The position numbers and the translations under genes are program-made. This document shows positions 35,401 to 49,248 of a DNA stretch of 64,000 nucleotides, piece by piece. A model generated the notes under the pieces. It worked only from the letters and a program-made list of their open reading frames with translations. It was not told where the DNA came from and did not search any database. Position 1 is the stretch's first letter. Each line of letters begins with the position of its first letter. The stretch is from Actinernus sp. WN-2022 (lineage: Eukaryota > Cnidaria > Anthozoa > Actiniaria > Actinernidae), in NCBI GenBank assembly GCA_030867875.1, contig JAOWCC010000577.1:4046660-4110659 (forward strand), written 5' to 3'.

Positions 35401-38400
35401 CCTCAAAAATCGTTACATCATTAAGAATACTAAACAATAACAAATCATACTTTCCATAGCATTACTTCGAAGTCCTAATTACATTTTTAAAGAAGGTTTC
35501 GTTTCTGATTGTCGCGCAATATTTGAAAAAAGCGGCAAAAACTAGCCATGCAGACAAACTCAACTAACATAAATTCTCGAATAAGAACTGTTTTAGCATG
35601 GCACAAAGTTAGTTTCTTGCTTTTCTTTGTAAATTTAGTCAGCCATTGAACCACCCTGATGAGAGAAGCTTGTTTTACATATTCGCTTTGGATTGACACT
35701 CCAATTTAACTTTCACCATTCAAAATTAAACACAAATATCGTGAAATATTTTCTTCAATGCCAGACCTACTTTGCGAAATTCGGCTCAAACCCAGACTCA
35801 CATCGATAACACGTCATAACGTCGGGTTGAATTACTCTCTACGCCGAGTGGAATATACAAACAAACCGTTCGATATTACACGTTTGTTGGATATTCCCTT
35901 GATTACAATGCGCAATTCGAATTTTTCTTTGTTTTTGAAGGAAAAGCTGTTGATGTTGTTGTGGAGGCGAAAGTTGTTGCTTTTGGGGAACTAAAGGAAG
36001 CCAGTATGGTAAGTATAAAGTATATATACTATTTCAACTTTCAATAATTTCATCTTTCAATTTCAATTTCAGCTTTCGTTAATAATGAAAGCAAAACTAT
36101 TACATTAAGTTGCCGCGCGCTCTAATCGGCGACTACTCAACCAAAAGGCAGACGAATGTAGCAACCGGGAACGCGCGCGGTGTAGAAAACAATTTTGAAT
36201 TATGATTTACTTCCCATAGGATTTATAGGACTATTAGACAATAAAGTACCGTACGATTGCTAGTTACACAATAGAGCAATTACACAATTGGTGGTTTTCA
36301 TCGTCATAACCATTCGAGTGAATATTTAATAGTTCTTTTACTGTGTACATACTGAGTAGAAAATAAATAATACAATTATGGAAGATGTACAGGAGTCCGG
36401 GGTACATTTAACATTTTTCTTTAATTTTAGTATTGTTCATTCGGAAAATACGTAAATGATAGACTGGTCCGCAGGTAGCATTAACTAATCTAGGCGGGCC
36501 GTAGTCCTTAAAATTAACAAATTACAAACAGGTATGATAACTTAACGAAGAGAGAGAGATGCAGGGGGAGAGAAAGAAGAATAAGTAAGTGAGTAATTGA
36601 TTATTAATTAATTAATGAATTTGAGAAATTGATTATATATATGAAGCGACTTATATACAATTATGTACTTAATTTTTTATGCTTTAATGATTTGACTCTT
36701 TGAAATAATAATGGAGGTGTCAATATACGCCGGCTTCTTCTTTCTTAAGAATGTCAAAGAGTATTTTGTGAAATTCTCTTTTGAATGCCTTTTTTGATAG
36801 TTCTCTAAAGTCGCATGGTATCTCATACCACAGCGCCAATTCTTGAAAAAAGATTGTTTTTGTGCTTCAAGTGAACCTTAGCTTTATTGTAAAAATAAAT
36901 AAATGTAAAGTATCGTGTATTTTAAGAGTAGATACCGGAAGTATCCAGAAATATATTTAAGATATTAATTGCTGCTAATTTTTTGCTTATATCATACATT
37001 AAATTACATGCTGACTCACAATATAAAAAATCAGTGGCAGAATATTTGCATCAATAAATAGGGGAACTGTCTGTCATTTCTGTTGGCAAAATACACAAAA
37101 CGGAGTGCTCGCTTTTGGACTCACACGTCTGATCCCAAACAGTCAATCCATTAAGTTAAATAAGGGGCAATTAAGGACTGGTAAATATTCAAAAGGTCTG
37201 TAGAGGGACAAAGTGTCGTAATTTCGTGAACCCAACTGTTTTACTGATTTTAATTGCGATATAATCAATATGGTGTTTCCAGGAAATATTTTTGGCAATT
37301 AAGACTCCAAGGTATTTTACGAGGTAATTGCTTTCGAGTTTGATTGGTTAGTTATCCACGATTGCGTTTACTTTTCCTCGTGATTGGTCCAAGTAAAACC
37401 AATCTCGAATTACATCCGTTCCTGAATGGTTCATTGCGTTTTTACATGCTTTGGTTTTGTTTTAAAGGGGCTATGTCATGGTACTGCGCATGTATCGAGT
37501 AATCGCTTGATTGGTGGCTGTTAATTGGATACTGTTAAACTTTCCTCCCTCAATGCTTGATTGAAAGAATTTTCAATATTTTCCCTGAAGACTGTTTATA
37601 TACATTGTTTGTTTAGTCATATTTGCATATTTGCTTTGATTTTAAGCATCCCACATGGCCTAGAGGTTAGTTATTTCATATCAAAATCGGTGGAAATAAG
37701 CTGCTTCCGGCCCGGAACGCAAAAAGCCTATTACCGTAACACAGCCCCTTTAATTACTGCAAACTTTAATATTGCTCCTCGGAAAAGGTATACAACACTC
37801 AATCTAAAACCGCTTTATTCTAACGACAAGTGAGATTGAGCACCAGGCACAACAAGAAAACACATGTCAGGGGCGTAGCTTCCTGTACGCATATACGCAC
37901 GTGCGTACACTTTGAGACGAAAATTCCCTGTTTGGCCTTGTATTATTTTATGAGAGGGGGGCCTCAAAATCGGTAGCTACTGCACTTGTGCGTACAACTT
38001 GAAAATGCCAAGCTACGCCCCTGCATGTACAGAATGGGAAAATAAGGACCGTTTTCCTGATGCTGCGAAATATTGTCCTATTCATAATTATGATAAAATA
38101 CCGATTTGACATAAATCATAATAAAATATGTATTACGTTTTGTTTCCAGGAATTTGCCATGGATATATTCTTCCGTCAGTGGTGGTACGATCCTAGATTC
38201 GCCCACGACTTCAGTATGCCCTTCACTATGGCTTATGATGCAACAAAGATCTTCTGGACGCCCGACACGTACTTCGTTAACGTGAAGAGTTCAAAGTACC
38301 ATCACGTGACCAGAGATAACATGAGGGTTATGATAAATCCTGACGGAAAAATCTACTTTAGTACAAGGTTAGGCTAGTAACATATAGTTTTCTCTTTCCG

Positions 38401-41400
38401 TTAAATCCAATCCAATATTACGGTTTAGTGTTTGCCGGGCTGGTGGGTCGCTGGTCAACAAACACCATTAAGTATACACCAGGAGTATATTACAGAGGAG
38501 TGTTCCTCTTCTCGCATTATATTGTCACACAACACTGTAGACGGTAGAGTTATTTTTAGCACTTTTAACCAATCAGAATGCACCGAAAAATTGTAATTAA
38601 CACGGTTCAAACTGCTAAAAAATAGTAAAGCGCAAGAGAACAAAAGACTACGTAATCGCATACCAGAACTTCGCGACTGTAAATAGACACACCATCTACT
38701 GTGTTAGGGGCTAACACAAGGGCACAGGAACACTCCTGTGTAATATACTCCTGGTATACACCTATTTCGAAAAAGGTTGTCACGAACGAGCGGACAAGCG
38801 ACAAAGGATTGTCATTATAACTGGTGGCAGCTATGCGGAATGGAGTACGGTGCAATTCGACAATTCATTCGAAGGAACCATTAATATTCTTCTTAAATTC
38901 TTTGACTCCAAAAACAAACGAATTCACCAGACTTAGCAACAACCACAATCCATTTCGATCTGGGTCGCTCGTCGCTTGTCTGGGACAACCTTTTTTGAAA
39001 CTGGTGCCGATACCACACACGATACCACACACGATACCACACACGATACCACACAAGCGAATAGTACTTGTCGCACGTTCTCATTGACTACTTGGAATAT
39101 CCTGCATTAGTATATACCAACTCGGTAGCCTTGGTAGATCGAGCAATCTAATTGGTTTGCATTCGTATAATGAGCCATATTCGCCTCCGAAACATGGGAT
39201 AATGTCGGCCATTTTGTTTCAGCGTAAACTCAGTTGCAGTTTCAGCTTACGTTTTGCCATGTAGTAGTACAGAAAATATTAATTGTATAGTATACTAATA
39301 AATATCTAGTACAAAGTAAATTATTTATTTATAGATAAATAAGAAATAATGCCGAGGATACTCGTGGCTTGCAAGAGGTTCAGACGGGAAGGTTTTAAAA
39401 TTCCAGGACAATGCCATTTCATAAGATGCAGGAAACTTGGTTTCAAAGGTTTTCGATAGTAAAGGAACTGCTTGAAAGCATTTTGGACACTGTTTTACGT
39501 TTTAATTCAGCAGAGAATGTCAATTTAAGTTTACAAATAACTAATTTTACTAGATTTCGGCTTCACTACCAGTTTTTATAATTTATCCTTCTAAATTTGA
39601 GTCATAGAAACGATAGCCTGCTTGCAGGCTCTGGTTGATTTGGGGTACCTGTGGTGGAGAGAGGAGGGTAAGGGGGAGAAAGAGAGAAAGGAGAGCCTGT
39701 TTTTTTTAATTCCCGTTCGTCAATCAAGTGATCGATCGCGGCCGATATGGCTGATTTTGAGCGGCAGATCCTTTCACATTAACTTGTAATCATAAGAAGA
39801 AGAAGAAGCGGTGAACTGTATTTTATCAAAGACTAAAGAAGCAAGATCTATTGATCTGATTCAGTCTCTGCAAGACTGCGATTTGACGGATCTTAGAAAT
39901 GATGTAAGGCATTTAATACCAACTGATATTTACAACGGTGCCGGTCGTTTCGCACCCAACTTGTAACAATGTTATATGGAAGTTGTTGTTCTAAAATGTC
40001 AGATTTATTATTTAATTGGGGGCGAAACGACTTGGGAGCGAAACGACTGTGTTCTTTACATCTTGATACCGATTGAGTTCCTTTTGAGAACAGAATCCGA
40101 TCGGCCGTTTGCTTCGAGTCGCAGCTAGCTAACACAATTCTAGCTTCCTTCTTTGCCGCTCAGCAAGTGCCTCACATAAATAAACAGCTCATGCAATTAC
40201 GTTTCTCATTTTTTGCCCACAAGGATTACAGAGGTACGACTGACGGTCGAACAAACCGGATGATTTTGCGACGTTGAAGCCAACACTTCGCACAACGAAG
40301 CCAACACTCATCCCACGATTCCCCTCGCGATTCAACGCTTTAAATAAATTTTCTGTAGAAGGACGGCTAGTATTACCTGCACCGTACATGAATTGAAACA
40401 AGACACAGGCTACAAATACCGTTTGCAGTTCGAGACTTCTTTCTACTCTTGTTTTAGTCCATATGTGCGAATGTGTTGTTGGGATACCAATATAAACGCG
40501 ATTTTGAACAGGCATGTTTACTTAGATTTAACTTTGCTACTATTGGTTAACCGACAGTGACGATCTTTCATCTCACCAGGGGCGGAACTCTAAAAGGTAT
40601 GCCTTACATGCAGGCTCTTATTTACTTTTCTCCCCTTCCCCTCCCCCCTCCTTCCCTTTTCTCCTCGCCCCATTAATTAGGAAAAAATCATAAGAGCCGC
40701 TAGCAGGCTACTTCGCCATTCCCTTGAGCCATATATCGGTCAAGTAAACAAGTAATGGTAGAGTAACACCTAATACATAACTACCAAGTGCTAACTATAA
40801 GCTATCAGCTTTAATGAAAAGCGTTGATCCACTAGCGCTCTAATTTGGATGACTCTTAATTCACAGGATAACATTAACGGCTCAGTGTGACATGGATTTT
40901 CGTCTGTACCCCATGGACACACAGACATGTCCTCTTATCATCGAAAGTTGTAAGTATCTCTTTTTATTACTCATTATTCTACTCTTAGTACCTCATCGGC
41001 ATCGGCACCACTCATCACTCGTCTCTTAATTCAGTATATTTTTCTTCATTTGCGATCCCTTGAATTATAGTTCCACACCTGTCAATTAAAAGCACTTTAG
41101 ACCAATCAGCACTGAATGTTCTCAGCCCAGGAAAATACCGCCGCCATCTTGTTCCACAAGCTCGTCAGATGAGATGAAAACACAAACTTGAGATCTTCGC
41201 AAAGATTTAGGAAATTCAGCGAAAGACATCAATAAATCATTCAGACTGTTACGAAGACTATCGGCGAACTCAGCCTTTCTCGCTGTGTTTGTTTTGAATT
41301 TCTTCGGTTACAGTTTACGGCTTGTTGGACTGATAGCATCAGTGACTACGAGGGGGGAGAGTGCTGTGGAACTATGAATTGAGTTTTTAACTGTGAGTCA

Positions 41401-44400
41401 TACTAGGATTGTGTGTGCTCAACTAGCCGACTGTTTCACACGCTTTTAATTCTCTGGTGCCAGATTTTTTTCTCATAAGAGTTCTCCTTTTCAGATGCCT
41501 ACACAGCAGCGGAAGTTAACTACACCTGGAGGGAAAAGAAAACCAGCCACGGCATAGAGATTGTCTCGCAGGAAATGGCGCAGTTCGATCTACTTGGAGT
41601 GAAAACAAAGACAAAGGATACTAAATCAAGTATATGAATTACATTGATTTGGAAAATAGTATTTAAACTAATTAGTTCTGATAAGCTGCTGCCGAAATGA
41701 GGTAAAGAGTGGTTTCTAGTTGTACACGCAGTGCATCATGGGTATTGACTTGGGTATAAGACAGGTTCGAAAAAAAACGAAACTGCACTTCTTTCCTCGT
41801 TTCGGAAACAGCCAATTAGATTGGCCAGTGCTTTCTTGATGTCACGCATGAGCGCGGCGTTACTCTGTAGCATCATTAATCACTCCGTCCTCTTCAAAGG
41901 TTCCTTTGCAAGTTTGAGGGCAGAATTTACTTTCAAGAGACGTCTAGAGTTTTTCATCTTCTCAGTCTTCACACCAGCTGTCATCCTGGTAATTCTGTCA
42001 TGGTGCTGCTTCTGGATTTCTCGTCAAGCCGTGCCTGCGCGCGTATCTCTTGGTATTACAACTATCTTGACGACAATTCTACTGTCAGGCTCAGTCAACC
42101 AAAACATGCCAAAGGTACGTGATGCAAGCAAGATTTTGGGCAGCAGTAGTACGAGCGCTCGCCTCTCACCTCTGTGGCCTGGGTTCGATTCCCGGACCGG
42201 CGTCATGCACGTCGTGCATGGCATAAGTTACCTCAAAATATATAAAATATATATATAAACCAGCACCAGGAGCCCATTACCAGGAGCGTCCATCTCCCAT
42301 ACTAGGTCTGTGAGTCAGCGTATGACCGGATTGAGCTATATTTAGAATAGATCTCACGGGAGTTCACGTGCCCACACTTTGGGAATCCAATCAAACCATA
42401 GTCAGGACAATGCAGATTAGTAAAATCACCTCAATGAACAATAGATCATTCTTAATCTCGATAATTACGATCGCAGCAGAGTCAGAAGGCAGTTACCCGG
42501 GAAACATATTCTAAAAATAGCTCAAACCGGTCATACGCTGACTCACGGGTATAGTATATATGGATGCTCCTGGTAATGGACTCCTGCCAGCACATTTTTT
42601 TAATTCGATGTCCAATTTTACGAAATTTTCGTATGTTAGTAGTAGGAAGAGAGGCGAATTTTCCTGTTTTTTAGGGCGCTATGCTAATTTTTAGGGCGCT
42701 ATGCTAATTTTTAGGGCGTATGCATTAATTTTTAGGGCGCTCTTCGGATGACGTCACAATCCTATTGTCTTGGGCTCACGACTAATATGCGGCGTACGCC
42801 TCATTTTGGGTGTGTCTATTCATTGAATTAATAAAGGAATGCGCTGCAGCTCATTATTATTCCGCTGCAAGGGGGTGTGTCTATTCATTGAATTAATTAA
42901 GGGATTAACGATCTATTGAAACCGCTTCGTGTGGGTGCTATCTTTATTTGATCATCTGTTCAGACTCCGTTCAGTGCAACTTTATTAGCTCGCGTATTTT
43001 TATTCAACTCTGACATGGAAGGCGTTCAAGGAAAAACGTCGAAAGAAACAGAGCATTTCACAGGATATCAAGTATTATACATTTGGTGTATGCTGCACTC
43101 TGTGAAGAACCAATCTATGTAGAGAGAGAAAGACAATGTTATGGCTGTGAAACAAATCACCCAAGTCAAAGACAGCACGATTGCTTGATGTTATCCGGAG
43201 AGGAATCGTGGAATTTATTCTACGACAATGCAAAAGACGAAGTCAAATCAGAGAGAGTGCGAGAGATTGTGAACGCTGTTTCCTACATGTTGAACATTGA
43301 AATTCATCGCTCATGGAAAGTTTATCTATCTGAACTTTACAAGTTACCCTGGACCACAGTGTATCTTCTAAATATTCAGTTCAGTAACAACGGATCTTCT
43401 ATCATTGATCAAGTGCTTGAAGTAGTGAGACGTGAAATACATCCACTGAATGACAATGAACAACACGGCTTTGCCTCAAGATATTCTGTGTCTGTTCCAG
43501 GACAATTTTTTTAGAAAATACGAAGAACTTATGCAGATAGATTCACATTGTAATGCGTTTTCTGAACAGATTTTTAGAAAAGACGATTGACTTTGTAATT
43601 ACTTTAACTTTTAAATCAATAAAGTTCACTTGTGTTTGGTTGAACAGGTTTGGGCAAGTCTTTGTTATGAACAACAATACACTATTGTTTCGGTAATCTG
43701 CTCTATATTAACCCTAACGATATTTTTTATATCATTTGTTAAGTTGTTAAGAACTGAAGTTTCCTGTGACGTCACATTTTCTGACGTCATGGGTCTGACA
43801 TCAGTCATGCTTTCTAAATTGAAAAAACATAAAAAAAGACGATATTGCGGCTATTCAGTGTACAATAAGTACATTTCCTCTTTAAAACCCGAAAAATACT
43901 CACCTTTGCTTCGAGGTTTTTTCTCCAGGTTCTCCGGTTTTCCTCCCTCCTAAAAAAAACTCTAAATTCCAATTCGAGTTCGTCGGCATACTTAATCATA
44001 AGCCTCTGGCTTGGGATACCCGGCTCCCTGTATCTTCGACGCAAAATAAACCATTTGGCATTTAGCATTGGAAATTATTTTTTTGGCTATCAATGAAGCA
44101 GTAGTCGAAAATTTGAAAACCATATACTGTGGTTGAATATTTGTTGTGCATTTATTGAGGTTGTTTTTATTAGAGCTCTGTAGCAATGTTGCGCTGAAAA
44201 GAAAATGATCATAAGTACAATCGGAATACTTTTATGTCGAATGTAAAATATCATTCTCATCTCTTGCTAAAATGTCCTTTATTACCGGTGGTGGAATAGC
44301 AATAGAACATTGAACTGTGCCTTTAAAGCTAACCCATCCTAATCTTTCTGTGTGTGTGTGGTTATATGATCGAGTTTCTTGTCAAGTATTTATTTCACAC

Positions 44401-47400
44401 GATAAACCAAGCTTTTCGTTTTCCAGAGACATTCGCACCCGCCAGGGCTTGCTTCGACTTTTGAACACTTTATTTCGTTCATTCATGAAACCTTTCAGGT
44501 AAACCAGGAATACAACTCCGGGTTCTCTGGTTTCCCTCCCTCCGCAAAAGCCAACACGCTAAATTGCCTAAATTGCCACGCCTTGGAACCTATTCTAATG
44601 ACTCCAACCTATCGCTTAATACGACAAAAAACAAATTGGATGCTCGTCTTCACTCCGCAGATGTGTCGCACCCACTCTCTGGACGAGAAAGCAATATGTC
44701 TCGAGTACAATGGAAATACTTTAGAACATGTGAACCTCACTAAATAGGGGTCTATCTAGACAAGCATTTATCATGGAATGAGCATGTAACAATGACATTG
44801 TCATCATGTTATAGACCTTTAGCAGTCTTGAGAAAGCTGCGCCACCTAGCTCCTTTTGTAATTAGAAAACAGCTTGCAGAATGCCTAGTTTTATCAAAAC
44901 TAGATTATTGTAGTATTGTATTTAGTCCCGTACCAGACTATCGGTTAAAACGTTTACAACGATTACAGAACGCTAGTGCTGCCTTTGTCTACGGCAAATA
45001 TAGCAGCTTAAATGACGTAATTAATCTTAATTGGCTGCCAGTACGTGAAAGGAGGGAATATAGTTTGCTGAAGATGACCCATAAGGCTTTATATAATGAA
45101 GTGTGGCCAGAATATCTGCGTCTGCAATTACATTCTGTTAGCGCTTATAATTTAAGATCATCATCGGCCCCTAGATTATTTGTACCTAGGGAATCAGATA
45201 GTTTTCAACATATGGCTGCGCACACATTTAATAGCCTCTCAGAAGGTATTAGACGTATCACAAGTTATAGTGAATTTGTCAAGGCAATTAGAAATTGTCT
45301 TATTATGTAAAGCGAAATCACGCGTGGCTTAATTATTTATATCTTATAGCACTTTTAATGCCAATTAATACTATCCTTTATGCCATTTTTATACTTAATA
45401 TGGAAGAGTGAAATACCGAGAACGAGGCAATAAGCCATATACATCCCGAGGGCCGTAGGCCCGAGGGATGTATATGGCTTATCGCCGACGTTCGAGGTAT
45501 TTAAGTCTCTTATATATTTCATACTTGACGAGGTTTTCGCAAAATTTTCATTGATGTAGCTCTTTTTAGGTAGATTTTGGGCGAGTACCAAGACGGAGAA
45601 AAGGTTCTAAATCATTATAGGGATATTTAGTAAGTTTGGCTGAAGAAAATAATAAGCTAGAAACAACAAACAAACAACAAAATATCGTTGAATTGTGTTG
45701 AATTGCTCGTTATTAATGCAAGGGATGTATGAGAAAAGTTCCCGGGATGTATCTAGATACAACCTCGGGAACTTTTCTCATACATCTCTTGCATTTATAA
45801 TGAGGTATGTATGGAAAATAAAGCCTCATGAAGAACAAAGAAAACCGTGTCAAGTATGAAATAATAAGAGTTAGTAACTTTATATCATACAGTTTTGTTA
45901 ATAATTATTAGTATAATTAGTATCACATTTCTTTTTTGCTCTTAAAGATATACCTTGTAATTTTATATATATTTAGCTCTTAGCAAACGAAGAGCCACCT
46001 AGTGGATGTATTGCTAATAAATCATTATTATTATATTATTATTATTTTATTAAATTCCAATTCGATCTGAGGATTGGACGTTTTCTTAAACTTGAGACGA
46101 TTTAAGATCGAAGCGACAGTGGGTATATTTAGGCAAATTTAACTTACGGATACAGCCAACGATTAAGTAATATTCCTCTTCATAGGTAAGCTACATGAAG
46201 TCAATCGACTACATGCTCCTGACCAACTTTGGGTTCATCTTCCTGTCATTCATAGAGTACGTGTTTGTGCTCAACACTAATCCTGAACCAAAATGGTGGA
46301 AAATGTTAAGAAACAGACTGAGCCATGCTGGCAACGTAAGTACACAGCAATAAATATATATTACCAATAGTTACCAAAATTTTTGCGAGATTAAAATACA
46401 ATACGAAAAGAAGCATCTTTGTATTACTTTTAATTAAAGTCGCGTTCTTTTAGAAGAACGAACAGAACGAACAGAACGAACAGAACGAACAGAACGAACA
46501 GAACGAACAGAACGAACAGAACGAACAGAACGAACAGAACGAACAGAACGAACAGAACGAACAGAACGAACAGAACGAACAGAACGAACAGAACGAACAG
46601 AACGAACAGAACGAACAGAACGAACAGAACGAACAGAACGAACAGAACGAACAGAACGAACAGAACGAACAGAACGAACAGAACGAACAGAACGAACAGA
46701 ACGAACAGAACGAACAGAACGAACAGAACGAACAGAACGAACAGAACGAACAATTGGCTAAACAAACATGTCACTGTTTACTTGCCAGCCGCGGGTTTTT
46801 CTGACATGTGAGTTTAGATTCAGTTCTTGTTCTGGCCAAAATCTTGTATCAGGTCGTGGAGACCTTATACATTTAGAGGAACTGATGACTATAAGGCTTC
46901 CTGGTCCTGTGTTGATTAAATCGCCTACAATTGCATTGGAATATTAAGAGAGAAGCATTCACAAACAACATGCAAGACAAACTCGGCGCCTAAATTAATA
47001 GCTCTTGTAAACAATCTATGTTATTCAAGACATTTAAAATGGCAAAGACGACTTTTTTACTTCTATTTTCGGTACAATTTCAGTACAGTACTGATCGATC
47101 GGGAGGTATTTTTCTGGCAAGGGATGATTCTGAGTTGAAATTCTACCCGGAGTATATATGTCTCGTCGCGATGAGAATCATTTTGAGGATAAAATATTAC
47201 CAATCAATAAAATATTCCAAAACAGTAACAAAAAAAGTCGTCTACGAGTTTGTAGGTACCTTTCATTTGGATCAAATTGATGGCAAATAAGTTCTGTTGG
47301 TGATTCGGAATCATTTCACAAGGCTTCTCGTAATAGTCCAGTTTCGTATTCGAAATTACCGCTGAATGAAATGACTACAGGCGCATGTACGCAGGGTTAG

Positions 47401-49212
47401 CCTCATTCTGAAGTTAAACATTCATAAATACCAGCGAGAAGGTGGGCTATTCACAACTCTGCGTATTGTCATAGTTTCGCGTTTTGCATTCAGCGGTCAT
47501 TTTCGAATACGAAACTGGACTATTAAGCCCGGCATAGTTAATAGACGGCAATGGTTATGAAACCCAGCGACCTTCTTCGTTCTATAGAGGTCTGTGTTCG
47601 GTTTTCTCAACCGTGACCGTGCACAAAACACAATATATATTGGAATATGTTAATCAATCAGCCAATAGAAACGTGTGGCCTCCCGGTTAGCTCAGTGGTT
47701 AAGCGCCGGTCTGTTGTGCGGGAGGTCGACGGTTCAAACCCCGGGGTTTTAAAATAACTGAATAGAAGGTGCTACCTTTGTGAAACAATTTCGATCACGA
47801 GCTGTTCATGTCTTCTCGGATAAGGACGTTAAATCGTAGGCCCATCATTGGATGAAGAGCCACCTCGTGGCTATGCCACTAATTAATCCATTATTATTAT
47901 TATTATTATTATTCAGTCGTTCAGGGGACGCTAATGAACTATGAACGTGCACAATCTATCGTCTTACCTCTTCCAACGTAAATTGCAGCGCCTTTGTTAG
48001 CCCCTTTGAAGTTTGTCGGGTTTCCTAACCATTCCACTCTATTAACTATGATTAAGCCGATGATCTCTAAAACAGAGATAGTTTCAAAATAGAATATCAA
48101 GCAATACATGCAGGGATTTAGCTTTTAGGAAAAGAAACCCTTTTAAATAACTCAGTTATTTTAAGGCGATATGCTGGTGATTTTATCAATACCTCGGAAT
48201 GAACACCGTCATTCTATACCGGAAACTGAACATGGTAACGCATGTGCATAACGAACGTAATAACGCACATATGCTCTCTCCCGATTTTTGAGGACGAGCA
48301 GCGGCTGTAAACACGCTTATTTTTATTAAGACCAGTTCATATTTAAAAAATCACCTGATTGCTGATTCGATTGCATTCAAGCATGTATGCAGAAATTCAA
48401 TTCAAATCGGTGTCTGCAGATTGAAAGATTATGGCATACAGAAAACAGTGCTCAAAGTTACCAAGAACCAAGACATAGAGAAAGCAAGATGTCAAAAAAA
48501 TGATTAGCCCCTATTCTACCATAGCTGCTCTAATTTGGATAATGCCAGAAAACGTGGGATATTAGGTGAAGTTAATGCCGCCTGTATTAAATAATATGCC
48601 GTAGCTAGTAAGGTCTAGTAAGTAAACATGGCTGAGCACTTTGAGAGTTTAGCCTTACATTGCTACAAAGTTGTTGTCATTTAAATACAGGGAAAAGTAC
48701 GAAAACGAGGCAAGTAGCTCAAACCATTTAAAACTCTATGTTAAACAGGTATAGAAGGGCCATGGCCAGGCCACCTTCACTTGTCACTCAGCCTTTGTGG
48801 AGTGAACATCATCTCTGTATTCATTTGCTTATGATATATATATATATATATATATATTAGACAGGAAGTTCCGTTATAAAAGGGCCATGGCCAGGCCACA
48901 GACACCTTCACTTGTCACTCAGCCTTTGTGGAGTGAACATCATCTCTGTATTCATTTGCTTATGATATATATATATATATATTAAACAGGAAGTTCCGTT
49001 ATAAAAGGGCCATGGCCAGGCCACAGACACCTTCACTTGTCACTCAGCCTTTGTGGAGTGAACATCATCTCTGTATTCATTTGCTTATGATATATATATA
49101 TATATATTAAACAGGAAGTTCCGTTATAAAAGGGCCATGGCCAGGCCACAGACACCTTCACTTGTCACTCAGCCTTTGTGGAGTGAACATCATCTCTGTA
49201 TTCATTTGCTTA

Positions 49213-49248
<36 letters not shown>

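Noticed and set aside
46430..46774. (Phe-Val-Leu)n protein on the minus strand
   Set aside because: Simple 9-bp tandem repeat; no coding evidence.
47674..47760. Functional tRNA gene
   Set aside because: A and B boxes are present, but no proper cloverleaf or acceptor stem, and it is followed by a SINE body and tail. The same applies to 7400-7480, 42153-42215, 23620-23680 and 51805-51893.
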